A DNA stretch of 64,000 nucleotides from Closterium sp. Naga37s-1 (Eukaryota > Streptophyta > Zygnematophyceae > Desmidiales > Closteriaceae): assembly GCA_947471745.1 (NCBI GenBank), contig CANJKZ010000410.1, positions 1,361,501-1,425,500 of the forward strand. Reading direction: 5' to 3'. The notes under the pieces are model-generated. The model worked only from the letters and a program-made list of their open reading frames with translations. It was not told where the DNA came from and made no database searches. The translations under genes were made by a program, and so were the position numbers. Below are positions 51,668 to 63,035 of this stretch, one piece after another (the first letter of the stretch is position 1; every line of letters begins with the position of its first letter).

Positions 51668-53289
51668 TCAAGCCCCGTCCCTTCCAAAACCTCCAGGCTG
51701 ACCCATGGTTGCAGGAACCCCATCCGCCCATGGTCCCCCACCACCACCAGCCCTCTCCTTCGCCTCCTCCGTCGCCCATATCGTATAATCCTCCACAAGG
51801 CCATTGAGAAGGCTGGCCTGCATCACAGCTAAAACCCCGTCCATGAGAGCATTCCCTACCGCCTCCACCGCAGGCTTGGGAATCAGAGAGAGTGGCATGG
51901 GCAGCCGCACGGCAAAGGCCAGGTTCACTGAACCACCCAGAAGGCAATCTGCAGAGTCAGAGGCGAAACCAGCAGAAGAATCTTCGTAGGAGGATGAGGA
52001 GGAGTGAGGGGAAGAGGATGGGGAGGCGGAGTGGGAGGGCGTGAGCTGGCCGTCGAGGAAGAGGCGGAAGGGAATGTTCTGCATGGCGGCGGGTGCGCCT
52101 ATGAAGTCCAGCTGTAGCTGGTTGGAGAAGAGACGCAGAGACGTGCCGTCATGATACACTCTGGAAGATGGAGGGCGAGATGGTGCGGTGGGGGGTGAAA
52201 GCAGAGGGAACAAGAGAGGGAAGGGGCGATGTTAAGACGAGGGTTGGGATGAAGGGGAGGGACGCAAGGGATGGGTTGGAATAGGATGGGATGGGATGGG
52301 ATGGGATGGGATGGGATGGGATGGGATGGGATGGGATGGGATGGGATGGGATGGGATGGGATGGGATGGGATGGGATGGGGATGGGATGTTAGGAGATGG
52401 GAGGGGAACCAGAAGTAGGATCTCTGTGAATAGTCTGGGCTGCATTGGTGAATGTGAGACGTGTTGCGTTGAAAGAGCAAGTCGAAATAATTGATGGTCA
52501 TTGACGGAAAACACCCTACTACGGATAACTGAGTAACTAATTCGTATTCAAACCACTGATAAATCCCTCCATCGGACTCCGTAAGCCAATATCGAACCCA
52601 GCCGCTCCCTGTTCGAACCACACATCCCCCATTACTATAAACTGCGTTTGCGAAAGCAATCTGGCAACAGAACTGCAGGGCACCGCCAGGCGCGAGAGAG
52701 CGCACCTTAGAAGGCAGATTGGCGTCGCAGTTATACTAAAGAACGTTAGCTGCAGCATTGACACCCGCCATAGGTCCGCATCCAGCCGCATCAGCCGCTT
52801 CGAGTCCGGAAACACCACGCGCACTATCCGCTCCGTATTCTCCGCCAAGTACTCGTCCACGCTCACTATCGACCGGTCACCGGCAACGCTGCCGGCAGCC
52901 CTGACGGCTGGCCGTTCCGCGTTGCCGGCGGATGCTCCAGGAGCTGCGGCCGGCACGCGAACCTGCGGGCAGGGAATTAAGACGGTGCGCTCTGCGGTGA
53001 ATTGAATCTCCCCCGGCTCCGGCGTTTGCGGGCTCTGCGGGCTTTGAAGCGGTTGCTCGCGGGTCGCGCTAGCGCGCGGCAGCACGCGGAGCCGCGTCTT
53101 GATCGCGACTTGACCGCCGTACCGCTTCAGAGAATCGTTGAACGACGGACGCCATGGCTTGATGGCGGACTCGCCGCACGGCCGCGCGACGAGAGCCGCG
53201 GCGGGAGGAGGGGCGAGTGCGCGAGCTGAGCGGCAGGGGAGCGAGGAGAGCGCAAGGTCGCAGGGATTGATAACAGTGCGGGTCAGCAT
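51668..53289 (-). CDS. DUF1997 family protein, probably plastid
   Basis: Exons 53289-52706 and 52160-51668 join in phase 2 to about 358 aa. The first 50 residues are basic, Ser/Ala-rich and without acidic residues until position about 40, fitting a chloroplast transit peptide. The conserved region has SVDEYLAENTERIVRVVFPD, RLMRLDADLWRVSMLQLTFF, then after the intron LRLFSNQLQLDFIG, PFRLFLDGQLTP, SVNLAFAVRLPMPLSLIPKPAVEAVGNALMDGVL and a conserved YTIWAT end. DUF1997 proteins occur in cyanobacteria and plastids; function is unknown. A Ser-rich acidic insert lies within the domain. Confidence 0.8.
52281..52382 (+). repeat. (GGGAT)n microsatellite in DUF1997 intron
   Basis: About twenty perfect GGGAT pentamers. 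On the transcript strand this is (ATCCC)n, again a pyrimidine-rich intron. Confidence 0.95.
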
Positions 53290-53403
53290 GGTGACGTAAC
53301 ACTGCTATGAGGAAGCGAGGAAGATGAGAGTGACTGGCGGAATTTCTGTGCTCGCAAGCCAGAAATGGATAAGACAGTAGTGGCGTGTGGCTGACTGATC
53401 TTA

Positions 53404-53970
53404 GAGCGTGTTACACCTGCTGTATTTTCAAGGATCACAGGGTGATTATAACCAACACCCCAACCGTAGGATTACGAGTGGTCAAACTACATATTTTTGG
53501 GGCGTATCACGATCCTTGCTGGTGTACCATCTAACCATTTTGGAGTGGTGATCCTCTGCGACCAGGCGACGTCGTCAGCAACTGCGCGACGTCGCCTGAA
53601 TTTGATATTTGCAATGACCATGTTGACTCCGTTACTGACCGAAATGCAACAGTTTCATTGGTTCAAATTCAATCAAAAGAATGTTTTGATTAGTCACGAC
53701 AATGTTACGGTTCTTTGCGACGTTTATAATTTCGTCACCGAGGAATACCCTGTCTTTTGGTACAAAGATGCAAAGATCACCGAGAGATTGGCAGTCACCA
53801 TGGTCTTTCAGAAAACACCAAGATTGCGTAGCACAGATTACCGTGGTTGCGTGTTGGTACAGCACCTGACACAGTGATTACTGTATAGTGAGTGGGTATG
53901 ATTCTGTTCTGCAAGGATTGCCTTCGCGATCCTGAAAATGCAGCGATCTTTGCTTGGGTGTAACACGCTC
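53404..53970. mobile_element. Inverted-repeat element with TTA target duplication (PIF/Harbinger-like), 567 bp
   Basis: The ends are perfect inverted repeats GAGCGTGTTACACC (53404-53417 and 53957-53970). Similarity continues as TGTATTTTCAAGGATC / TGCATTTTCAGGATC. TTA flanks both ends (53401-53403 and 53971-53973), which is the PIF/Harbinger signature. An open frame at 53497-53877 (126 aa) has no recognisable domain. Non-autonomous. Confidence 0.7.
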
Positions 53971-54057
53971 TTACAGTCCTGTATCAACCTCTAAATATGC
54001 CGTAGGACAGCCCTAGTCACGGAACGGGAGTCGGAAAGGAAAGGGACTGAGGAATAT

Positions 54058-54549
54058 GGGAAAGTACATCCTAGCTCCTTAGTTTCAGAAATATCTCAAA
54101 TTTAGTTTTAAGTTTACCCAAAAAAGTCTACCTTTGTGAAATTCAGCTCACGCGAGGCCCACATTATGTTCAAAACTGGTCCTGCCGGGAAAACAATTGG
54201 ACACGTGTCCATTTCGAACCAGAAATATTTTGACGGGGCAAAAAACCATAATACTCCTTGGGAAACCGGACACATTTTCGGGAGGGATCAACCCTAAACA
54301 CCAAGCGGGTTCCCGTGTTTAGGGTGGATCCCTCCCGAAAAGAAGTCCTGGTTTCCCTAGGAGTTTTATCTTTTCTACCCCGTCAGAAATTCCTGGTGAA
54401 AACGGACACGTGTCGAAAGGTTAGCCCTGCAGGACCAGATGTACTTTGGGCCTCGCGTGAGAGAAATTCTAGAAAGTGGTACTTTTTCGAGTGAACCGGT
54501 ACCTAATATGAGAGAAATCTGAAAGTAAGGAGCTAGGATATACTTTCCC
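54058..54549. mobile_element. Foldback element, long terminal inverted repeats (MULE-like), 492 bp
   Basis: Both arms start GGGAAAGTA.ATCCTAGCTC and pair along nearly the whole element, meeting near 54302. Shared blocks include CTCACGCGAGGCCCA, GGACACGTGTCC, GACGGGG and TTTTCGGGAGGGATC. Flanks GAGGAATAT and GGGGAATAT form a 9-bp target duplication with one mismatch, typical of Mutator-like elements. No coding sequence. Confidence 0.75.
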
Positions 54550-55484
54550 GGGGAATATGGGTAGGAGTGAGCAACAAGGCAATTGGCTGCATAGTGGCAT
54601 CGGTGAACACGCCAGAAGGAATCCTGTTGGTTTTTTTTTTTTTTGGGTTGCGTAGCAACCCTTTATATTTGGTTTGACATTTTGGGGATATCATTTGAGA
54701 AGTGATATTTTACGCACTTTTTGGAGCACACGTTTGAATGTTTGGAACTGTGTTCAAACGGATGCCTCAAATAGTGAACAAAAGCACTCTCAAATGAGAT
54801 TCCCATATGTGAAACCAAATACCGTACGTATCATGTTGAAACCATGAACTTGCTCGACCGTCCCAGCATCGTCAATAAATACGGCGGATGGTACGGCCAA
54901 ACATAATATTCTGGTATCAACATGCACGAATGCAGTTGTACAAATGAACAACAAGGTATGAGGTGGAGTGGTTACTTCAAAATGAATGGGGTCGTTGAAA
55001 CAGCGAAAGCACGCTGCCCCAAAGACGATTAACAACCTCTAATTACATATATGCCACATAGTAACACCACACTTTGAAGCACACATCCCACAAACACAAA
55101 TGCAAACGCTCGTAAAAGGGTGCAACACCACGTAACAATTGTGAACGGATCGAAGTGGGTGCTCAATATACACCAATGCTGCGACTGAGATTGATGGGGT
55201 TGTTGAAACAGCGAAAACACGCTGCCCCAACGACAATGACAACCTCAAATCACAAACACGGTGCATATCAGCATAACAACCCCCCGTGAAACAACCAACT
55301 GACATGAACACACCCGCACAAACTGACCTGCACAAACTGACCCGCACAAACATGTAAAATTTTTAAATACAATTTTCAAAATTTAAAGATTATGACAAGA
55401 CTTGTAAAGGATTATGCAGTAAGGAGTCATCTGCTCCTTATCTCGTGGCAGGTCCACAGACCTGCCACCTAGTCGAATCATTTC
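54550..55484. repeat. Unassigned AT-rich region with a hairpin and a direct repeat
   Basis: About 54682-54808 is a diverged inverted repeat (ATCATTTGAGA...TCTCAAATGAGAT with CGTTTGAA near the centre). A sequence around TTGAAACAGCGAAA.CACGCTG occurs at about 54984-55050 and 55188-55255, followed each time by ACAACCTC.AAT. No gene recognised. Confidence 0.6.
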
Positions 55485-56770
55485 TAGATCTGAATCTAGA
55501 ACAGCACACCTAGGGAACTTTTCCACCCTCCTAGACTAACTCGCCCGCCATTGCTGCTACCTCGTACATGACGAGTGTCAGATTTATATGACATAGCTAC
55601 TGTAGGCTATAGTGGGGTAACACATATGGGGTACAGTTTTCTAGGGTTTGCTTTTGTACCCAACTTTCCTTTAGTCATTCCATTCCTCGTTTCTTCTCAT
55701 GGTATCGAGCAGGTTCCCTAGTGGGAACACTTCCTAGGACCCACCACGAATTTTTTTTTTCCTGCCCGGAGCGCGCTTCGCTCCTGCCCGAGTCGCGCCC
55801 TGTGTGCCCTCCCTACCGTCGCGCCCTCTCACGGCCCCTCACGGCCCCTTCGCGTCGCCCTTGGCGGCCCCTCTCACGGCCCCTTGCGCCGCCCTTACGG
55901 CCCCTCGTGCCACCCTTACGGCCCCTCGCGCCGCCCTTACGGCCCCTTACGGCCCCTCGCGCCGCCCGTCGGCCCCTCGCGCCGCCCTTAGCGGCCCCCC
56001 TTACGGCCCCTCGCGCCGTCCCTTACGGCCCCTCGCACGGCCCCTTACGCCCCTTACGGCCCCTCCCGCGGCCCCTCACGGCCCCCTACGGCCCGTCGCC
56101 GCCCTCCGCGGCCCCTCGCGCCGCCCTATCACGGCTCGTCGCCGCCCTCCGCGGCCCCTCGCGCCGCCCTTCACGGCCCCTTCGCCGCCCTTCGCGGCCT
56201 CTCGCGGCCCTGTCGCCGCCCCCCTCCGGCCCGCCGTCGCCGCCCCTGACGCAGCAGCCGCCGCAGTCCCTACAGCAGCGGCCGCCGCCGTCCCTGCAGC
56301 AGCAGCCGCAGCCGTCGCCAGCAGCAGCCGCCACCACCTCCCTCGGGGCCGCAGCTGCTGCCGCCGCTGACTGCACCCGCCGGTGCGCCTCGGCCCTACC
56401 GGCGCCGCTCCACCCGGCCCCGCCGCAGCTCCCCGCGCGGCCCCGCCGTCACCACCGAGCCGCCGGCGCCGCCGAGCTGATGCCGAGCTGCCCGATCCAC
56501 CCGAGCCGCCCGAGCCGCCGCGCCACCTGAGCCGCCCGTGCTGCCGAGCCGCCGTACCGCCGAGCCGCCCGAGCCGCCCGAGCCGCCGAGTCGCCGAGCC
56601 GCTGTTGCTGCCGAGCCGCCGTACCGCCGAGCCGCCCGAGCCGCCCGAGCCGCCGAGTTGCCGAGCCGCTGAGCCGCCGAGCCACCCGAGCCGCCCTGTC
56701 TGGTAAGAGCAGCGCCTCTGTCACTGCACTGCCCTTACCCTACTGTTCGCGCTGCTAGTCTACTGCTGTC

Positions 56771-57826
56771 ATGGCTACCCCTAGTGTCCTCGCTTTTGAC
56801 GCTGAGGGTCGGGCCATTGACTTTGACGTCTGGGTAGATGACCTGCAGCTTTTCCTACAGTGCGATAGGGCAGACGGTCTCTCCCTCTTTGACCTCACCT
56901 CTGGTGCCTCTCCTGCCCCTGCTGCTGATGCCGACGCCACTGTTCGCTCACAGTGGGCCACTCGCGATGCTGCTGCACGTCTTGCTGTGCGTCGCCACCT
57001 GCCTACCTCTGAGCGTGCGCACTTTAGCCAGTACAAGAGTGCTCAGACCTTGTACGACGCTGTAGTTGCGCGCTACTCCTCCCCTGCCACTGCTGCACTG
57101 AGCCGCCTCATGCTACCGTACCTCTTCCCTGACCTTGCTGCCTTTCCCACAGTCGCTGACCTCATTACGCACCTCCGCACTAGTGACACTCGCTACCGCG
57201 CTGCGCTTCCTGCTGAGTTCTGCGCCAAGAACCCCCCCCCCATGTACATCACCCTCTACTACATAGTCACCCGGCTCCCTGACTCCCTTCGCGTAGTCAG
57301 GGACCACTTCCTCTCAGTTTGCCCCACCACTCTCACCGTTGACCTCCTCGAGAAGGCCCTCCTAGCAGCAGAAAAGAGCATAGCAGCTGTAGGAGCCTCT
57401 CGTGGTGACCCTCGCACCCCCATCTTTGAGGGGTGTTCCCCCTCCCCCCTTTTGCCCTCTGTTGCCTCTGCTGCTGCGGCCGACCTCGTTGGGCTTGAGT
57501 CGGTCGGTGCGGCGTCTACCCCTAGCGGGAGACGCCGCCCTGGCAAGGGCAAGGGGGGCAGGGGCACTGGAGGAGCTAGCGGGGGCGGTGGAGGCGGCGG
57601 TGGAGGCGGTGGAGGGGGTGGGGGTGGCGGTGGGGGTGGTGGCGGGGGTGGAGGTGTCGGTGGCGGCAGTGGAGGCGGAGGCGGCGGCGGCGGTGGCGGT
57701 GGGAGCGGAGGTGGCGGCGGTGGAGGAGGCGGCGGCGGAGGAGGTGGAGCTGGTCGGGGTGGCGCTGCGCAGAGGGTCGGCTCCGGTGGTGGTCAGCGCC
57801 AGCAGCAGCAGCTGCAGCAGCAGTAG
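56771..57826 (+). CDS. Copia D gag
   Basis: 351 aa from ATG 56771, ending at amber TAG 57824. The N-terminal 220 residues form a UBN2-like gag (DDLQLFLQCDRADGLSLFDL, RRHLPTSERAHFSQYKSAQT, YITLYYIVTRLPDSLRVV, TVDLLEKALLAAEKSI). About 90 residues of nearly pure glycine and a short Gln tract follow. The frame stays open after the TAG into pol. Confidence 0.92.
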   Translation: MATPSVLAFDAEGRAIDFDVWVDDLQLFLQCDRADGLSLFDLTSGASPAPAADADATVRSQWATRDAAARLAVRRHLPTSERAHFSQYKSAQTLYDAVVARYSSPATAALSRLMLPYLFPDLAAFPTVADLITHLRTSDTRYRAALPAEFCAKNPPPMYITLYYIVTRLPDSLRVVRDHFLSVCPTTLTVDLLEKALLAAEKSIAAVGASRGDPRTPIFEGCSPSPLLPSVASAAAADLVGLESVGAASTPSGRRRPGKGKGGRGTGGASGGGGGGGGGGGGGGGGGGGGGGGGGVGGGSGGGGGGGGGGGSGGGGGGGGGGGGGGAGRGGAAQRVGSGGGQRQQQQLQQQ

Positions 57827-59695
57827 CGCACTCGTGACATCCCCCCCCCTCAGCAGCTCCGTGAGTGGTACGCTGCACGCCAGCGGGGTGGGGGTACTGG
57901 TCCGTGCACCTACGTCCTACGCACCGGAGACCGCGCGGGTGAGCAGTGCTGGGGTGCGCACTCCACCCAGCGCTGCTTTGGCCGCCTGACGGACGCTTGG
58001 CGTCACCAGTTCCCTGAGGCCACTGAGATCCCCCGCTGGGGTGAGCTGTCTAGGGCGGGTGTAGCTGTCTTTGACCTTGACTTTGATGCTATTCTTGCTG
58101 CCATGTATACTGTGACTATTAGTGATGAGGGTGACTGTTACCGGTGTTTTCCGCCCGACCCGAGCATTGAGTCTGCTGCTCTAGGTACTGGTGAGGCTGC
58201 TGCTCTAGGTGCTAGCGAGGCTGCTGCTCTAGGTGCTCGTGCGTCTGCTCCCTCAGGTGCTGGTGAGTCTGCTCTCTCAGGTTCTGCGTCGGCTTCGGCC
58301 TCCCACACCTTCACCCTTGACTCGGGGGCTTCTCGCTCCTTCTTTCGAGACCGCACCACACTCACGCCGCTTGGCCGGCCAGTTGCAGTCTCTCTGGCAG
58401 ACCCCTCTGGGGGTCCTGTCCTTGCTCACTTCTCCACTGTCCTCCCGTGTCCGGCGGCCCCGTCTGGCACCCTGTCTGGTCTTTACCTCCCCTCGTTCTC
58501 TACGAACTTGGTGAGTGGTGCTGACCTACAGGATGCGGGGGTTCACCAGTTCACTCCTGCGAGTCAGCGGGTGACCCATTGCACGGACGCTCGGACAGGC
58601 CGACACCTGGCCACGTTTACACGTCGGCCGGGGTCGAGCCTGTACACACTGACCACTGCGTCTCCCCCAGTCCCTGCGTCTGGTCAGGTAGCTGCGTCGG
58701 GTCAGGTGTTTGCTGCAGCGTCCAGGTCTGGTCCTGAGTCTGCCCCCTGCTCGTGTCGCCTCCTGTCTCACGAGACTCTCCTCTGGCACCACCGCCTTGG
58801 TCACCCCTCCCTGCTTCGTCTCCGGAGCATGGCCTCCCGTGTCCTTGTCTCTGGTCTTCCCCGGTCCCTCCCTCCACTTCCTCCGGGGCCTGGCCCTACC
58901 TGCGTCCCCTGTGTCGAGGGACGACAGCGGGCTACCCCTCACTCCTCCCAGTTTCCTCCGACAGAGGCCCCGCTGCAGACGCTTCACATGGACGTGTGGG
59001 GCCCGGCCAGCGTCCGTGGACAGGGTCACGAGCGCTACTTCCTGCTGGTGGTTGACGACTACTCGCGTTACACCACAGTCTTCCCCTTGCGCAGCAAGGG
59101 TGATGTCACTGAGGTGTTGATCGACTGGATCCGCGCAGCTCGTCTCCAGCTCAGGCGGAGCTTCGGCTCGGACTTTCCTGTTCTGCGTCTGCACTCTGAC
59201 AGAGGTGGAGAGTTCTCCTCTGGCCTTCTGCGAGCCTACTGTCGTGCACGAGGCATCCGCCAGACCTTCACGCTTCCGGACTCTCCACAGCAAAATGGGA
59301 TTGCTGAGCGCCGCATTGGCATGGTCATGGACGTCGCCCGTACGTCCATGATGCATGCGGCTGCCCCCCATTTTCTGTGGCCGTTTGTGGTTCGGTACGC
59401 GGCGCATCAGATCAACCTTCACCCCAGGGTCTCCATGCCGGAGACCTCCCCAGCTTTGCTGTGGACGGGGAAGGTTGGCGATGCGTCTGCGTTCCGTGTC
59501 TGGGGATCTCGGGCGTTTGTCCGCGACTTGTCTGCGGACAAGCTGTCCCCTCGTGCTGCTCCTTGCGTCTTCCTTGGCTTCCCCCCTGACGCGCCAGGGT
59601 GGCAGTTCTACCACCCCACCTCTCGCCGTGTTCTGTCCTCCCAGGACGTCACGTTTGACGAGTCGGTCCCCTACTACCGCCTCTTCCCCCCCCCG
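57827..59695 (+). CDS. Copia D protease and integrase
   Basis: Open in the gag frame after TAG; first ATG 58103. It has a cysteine/histidine cluster (CTYVLRTGDRAGEQCWGAHS, then RCF), protease FTLDSGASRSFF, LLWHHRLGHPSLL, and integrase LHMDVWGPASV, LHSDRGGEFSS and PQQNGIAERR. The frame leaves pol at a C run near 59685-59694, where nine C stand in place of the eight bases of copy A; +1 frameshift. Confidence 0.9.
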
Positions 59696-62471
59696 CACTC
59701 CGTCCCTCCCCCCGCTACCGCTCTTCCTTGTGCCAGGTCCCCCCCCGGTAGACCCCCTCCCCCCTCAGGGTCCTGCCCCTTCAGGTGTGTCCCAGGTAGA
59801 CGCCGTCGAGCCTGTCGAGGTTACTGGTGACTCTGGTGCTGCTGAGGGTGCTGAGCCTGGGGGTGCTGACTCTGGGGGTGCTGAGCGTATGGGTGCTACG
59901 CCTGGGGGTGCTGAGCCTGAGGGTGCTACTCCTGGGGGTGCTGAGCCTGGGGGTGCTGAGCCTGGGGGTGCTGAGCCTGGGGGTGCTGACTCTGGGGGTG
60001 CTGAGCGTGTGGGTGCTACGCCTGGGGGTGCTGAGCCTGAGGGTGCTACTACTGGGGGTCCTGAGCCTGGGGGTGCTGAGCCTGGGGGTGCTACTACTGG
60101 GGGTGCTGAGCCTGGGGGTGCTGAGCCTGGGGGTGCTACGCATGGAGGTGCTGAGCCTGGGGGTGCGGAGCCTGAGGGAGCTGGGCCTGCTCGTGTGGCG
60201 TCTGGCGGTGCTGAGCCTGGAGGTTCTCCGGGTGCTTCGTCTCGGCGGGAGCCACTCTCTCCACATGTGCTGCGCGAGTGGTTTGCCCGGCGCTGGAGGC
60301 GTGCTGCTGGAGCTGGAGGTTCTTCGGCTGCTGAGGGTGCTCGTGCCGCGGGTCCCGGAGGTGCTCGTACTGGGAGTACTGGAGCTGCTGGGCCTGCGGG
60401 TACGACTGGAGCTGGAGCTGCTGAGGGTGTTGGCGCTGGGGCTACTGCTGTCGGTCCTGGAGGCGGTCCTACTGGGGGTGCTACTGGTGCTACTGGAGGT
60501 ACTGGAGCTGGAGGTGCTGCTGGCGCTGGTGCTGCCGCTGGGGGTACTGGTGCTGTCCCTGCTGTGTCTGGAGTCGCCGCGCGGCCTCGGCCGTACTTCG
60601 TTCCGCTCCTTCAGCAGGTTCTTGGTCTCCCGCCTTCTACTGGTCCTCCTCCTCCCTTAGAGTGTCCACAGCCTGTCCCGTCACAGTTACAGTTACAGCC
60701 GGCCTCCCCACTGCCCGCTCCTTCTCCCTACACTGGTCCTACTGGAGGTCTTACTGAGCGTCGTGAGCCTGCGTCTCGCCCTGCGTCGCCTGTCCGTGCT
60801 GCTCGCACTAGTGGTCGTGGTTCGCGTCAGCGTCCTCCTCCTGTCCCTGGCACGCACCGGATGTCTCTGCGTCCGTCCACTGCTCCTCTGCGTGCCCCTT
60901 TGCCTTCTCCTCCTGAGTCCTCTCTTCCTGCTCTTCCTGACCCAGAGTCGGACTCCCTTCGTGCTGCCAGTCCGACTGTCACGCGTCTCCTTGCTACTGT
61001 TGTCACCGACCCTTCCTTTGAGTCCACTGCTGCGTCTGCCCTAGTTGCTGAGCTCGTCGACTTTGCTGCTCGCTGTCGTCTAGACTACGCTGCTAGTCTT
61101 GTTGCTGAGTCTGAGTCTGTCTGTCCTCCGTCCGTCAGGGGTGAGTGTGCCCTTGGCACGGACGTCCTTGAGGACAGGCAGGAGGAGTTCCAGTGTCTGG
61201 CTGCTGCTTCACCTCATCTCGTGTCCGTACTGCTTACCCCTGAGGGAGACCCGGATGCACTTGACATCCCGACTCCGCGCTCTTACGCGGAGGCGATAGA
61301 GGGTCCCTACTCCTCTCAGTGGCAGGCAGCTATGGACGCAGAGATGGCTTCCTGGAAGTCCACAGGCACCTACGTTGACGAGGTTCCCCCGCCTGGGGCG
61401 AACATCGTCAGTGGCATGTGGATTTTCAGGGTGAAGCGGCCGCCGGGTTCTCCGCCTGTCTTCAAGGCGCGTTACGTGGCTCGTGGCTTCAGTCAGCGGC
61501 AGGGAGTTGACTACTTTCAGACCTTCTCTCCCACCCCGAAGATGACCACTCTTCGGGTACTGCTGCACATAGCTGCTCACCGCGACTACGAGCTGCACTC
61601 TCTAGACTTCAGCACTGCTTTCTTGCAGGGCAGCCTGCACGAGGAGATCTGGCTGCGTCGCCCACCTGGCTTCACTGGGTCCTTTCCTCCTGGCACCCAG
61701 TGGAGCCTCCGGCGGCCAGTCTACGGTCTCCGCCAGGCACCGCGTGAGTGGCACGACACACTGAGGACTACACTTGCGGCTCTTGGGTTTGCTCCCTCTA
61801 CTGCCGACCCGTCGCTGTTTCTGCGCACCGACACTTCTTTGCCGCCGTTCTACATCCTCGTGTACGTCGACGACTTGGTCTTCGCCACAGCTGACACTGC
61901 TGGACTCGCCCACGTGAAGTCCGAGCTGCAGAAGAGACACACGTGCACAGACCTGGGTGAACTGCGCAGCTACCTTGGCTTGCAGATCACCCGGGACAGA
62001 GCACGCCGCACCATTACCCTGACTCAGTCACACATGGTGCAGCAGGTCCTTCAGCGCTTCGGCTTCACGTACTCCTCGCCTCAGGCCACTCCTCTGCCTA
62101 CTCGCCACTCGCTCTCAGCTCTGCCTTCGGATGAGTCCGTAGAGTCGAGTGGCCCGTACCCAGAGCTTGTTGGCTGCCTCATGTACCTGATGACCTGCAC
62201 ACGACCTGACCTTGCATACCCTCTTAGCATTCTTGCACGCTATGTTGCTCCTGGGAGACACAGACCGGAGCACATGGCTGCAGCGAAGAGGGTGTTGCGC
62301 TACTTGTGCAGTACGTCGGGCATGGGGCTTGTGCTTGGAGGGCAGAGTCCAGTGGTCCTCACTGGGCACGCAGACGCTTCTTGGGCTGACGACCAGGTTA
62401 CGCAGCGGTCGTCACAGGGTTACACCTTCAGCCTTGGTTCCGGCTCTGTTTCGTGGCGGTCAACCCGCTCG
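59690..62471 (+). CDS. Copia D linker, reverse transcriptase and truncated RNase H
   Basis: Continues pol in the +1 frame. A linker of about 260 residues is built from PGGAEPGGA-like units. RT has MDAEMASWKSTGTYVDEVPP, ARGFSQRQGVDYFQTFSPT, LDFSTAFLQGSLHEEIW and YVDDLVFATAD, all catalytic Asp present. RNase H begins TGHADASWADDQVTQRSSQG and is cut at 62471 before its glutamate, so this copy lacks a complete RNase H. Confidence 0.88.
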
Positions 62472-62562
62472 TAGATCTGAATCTAGAACAGCACACCTAG
62501 GGAACTTTTCCACCCTCCTAGACTAACTCGCCCGCCATTGCTGCTACCTCGTACATGACGAG

Positions 62563-63035
62563 AACTTCGTACATGCTGCTTCTACGAATGAAGCGATATC
62601 TGCTGGAAGTTTCTGCAATTGCAAGTACAAAAATCGTTTTTTGTATGGCAAAATCATAATATACACTGCTGATACATCTACGTGCAACATACTGCGCGGA
62701 ACATATTGCCGCTGCTTCTACCAGTGGCGATCTTCCTCGATACTGCTGCATAGGAGGTGTTCGTTTCGGCGGCTGCGGTCGTTGCGACCTCTTGGAGCTG
62801 GCGATGCTGCTGCAGCGACTATGACTGCTGCTGCTGCCGGGACGGTTGCTGCTGCTATGAGACGAGCCGCTGCTGCTTACGCTGCGCATGGCGAGACAAC
62901 GGCTGCTGCTGTTGCGGTTGGAACAAACTCACGGTGGCATGTGGCAAGACCGCTGCAGTTGCGGGTGTCCTATCGCTACTGCTATCATGTTATCTGCTGC
63001 TGATGCATGATCGCTACTGCTGCTGCGCACGAATC
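62563..63035. other. Unassigned sequence
   Basis: Unique sequence becoming GCTGCTGCTG-rich towards the right. No gene recognised. Confidence 0.4.

Larger units (their letters stand above)
55576..62471 (+). mobile_element. Copia element D, 3'-truncated
   Basis: 5' LTR 55576-55699 (124 bp, same family as copy A). Primer site TGGTATCGAGCAGG at 55700-55713. Leader 55714-56770 of CCCCTCGCGCCGCCCTTACG and GAGCCGCCCGAGCCGCC repeats. Gag, protease, integrase and RT are present. The element ends inside RNase H at WRSTRS without a 3' LTR. Its 5' half is the best preserved of the copia copies. Confidence 0.95.
55485..62562. repeat. 91-bp direct repeats flanking copia D
   Basis: 55485-55575 and 62472-62562 are identical by eye. 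They run from TAGATCTGAATCTAGAACAG to CTCGTACATGACGAG. The left copy ends exactly at the copia 5' LTR; the right copy starts exactly where the element is cut off in RNase H. Confidence 0.92.
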
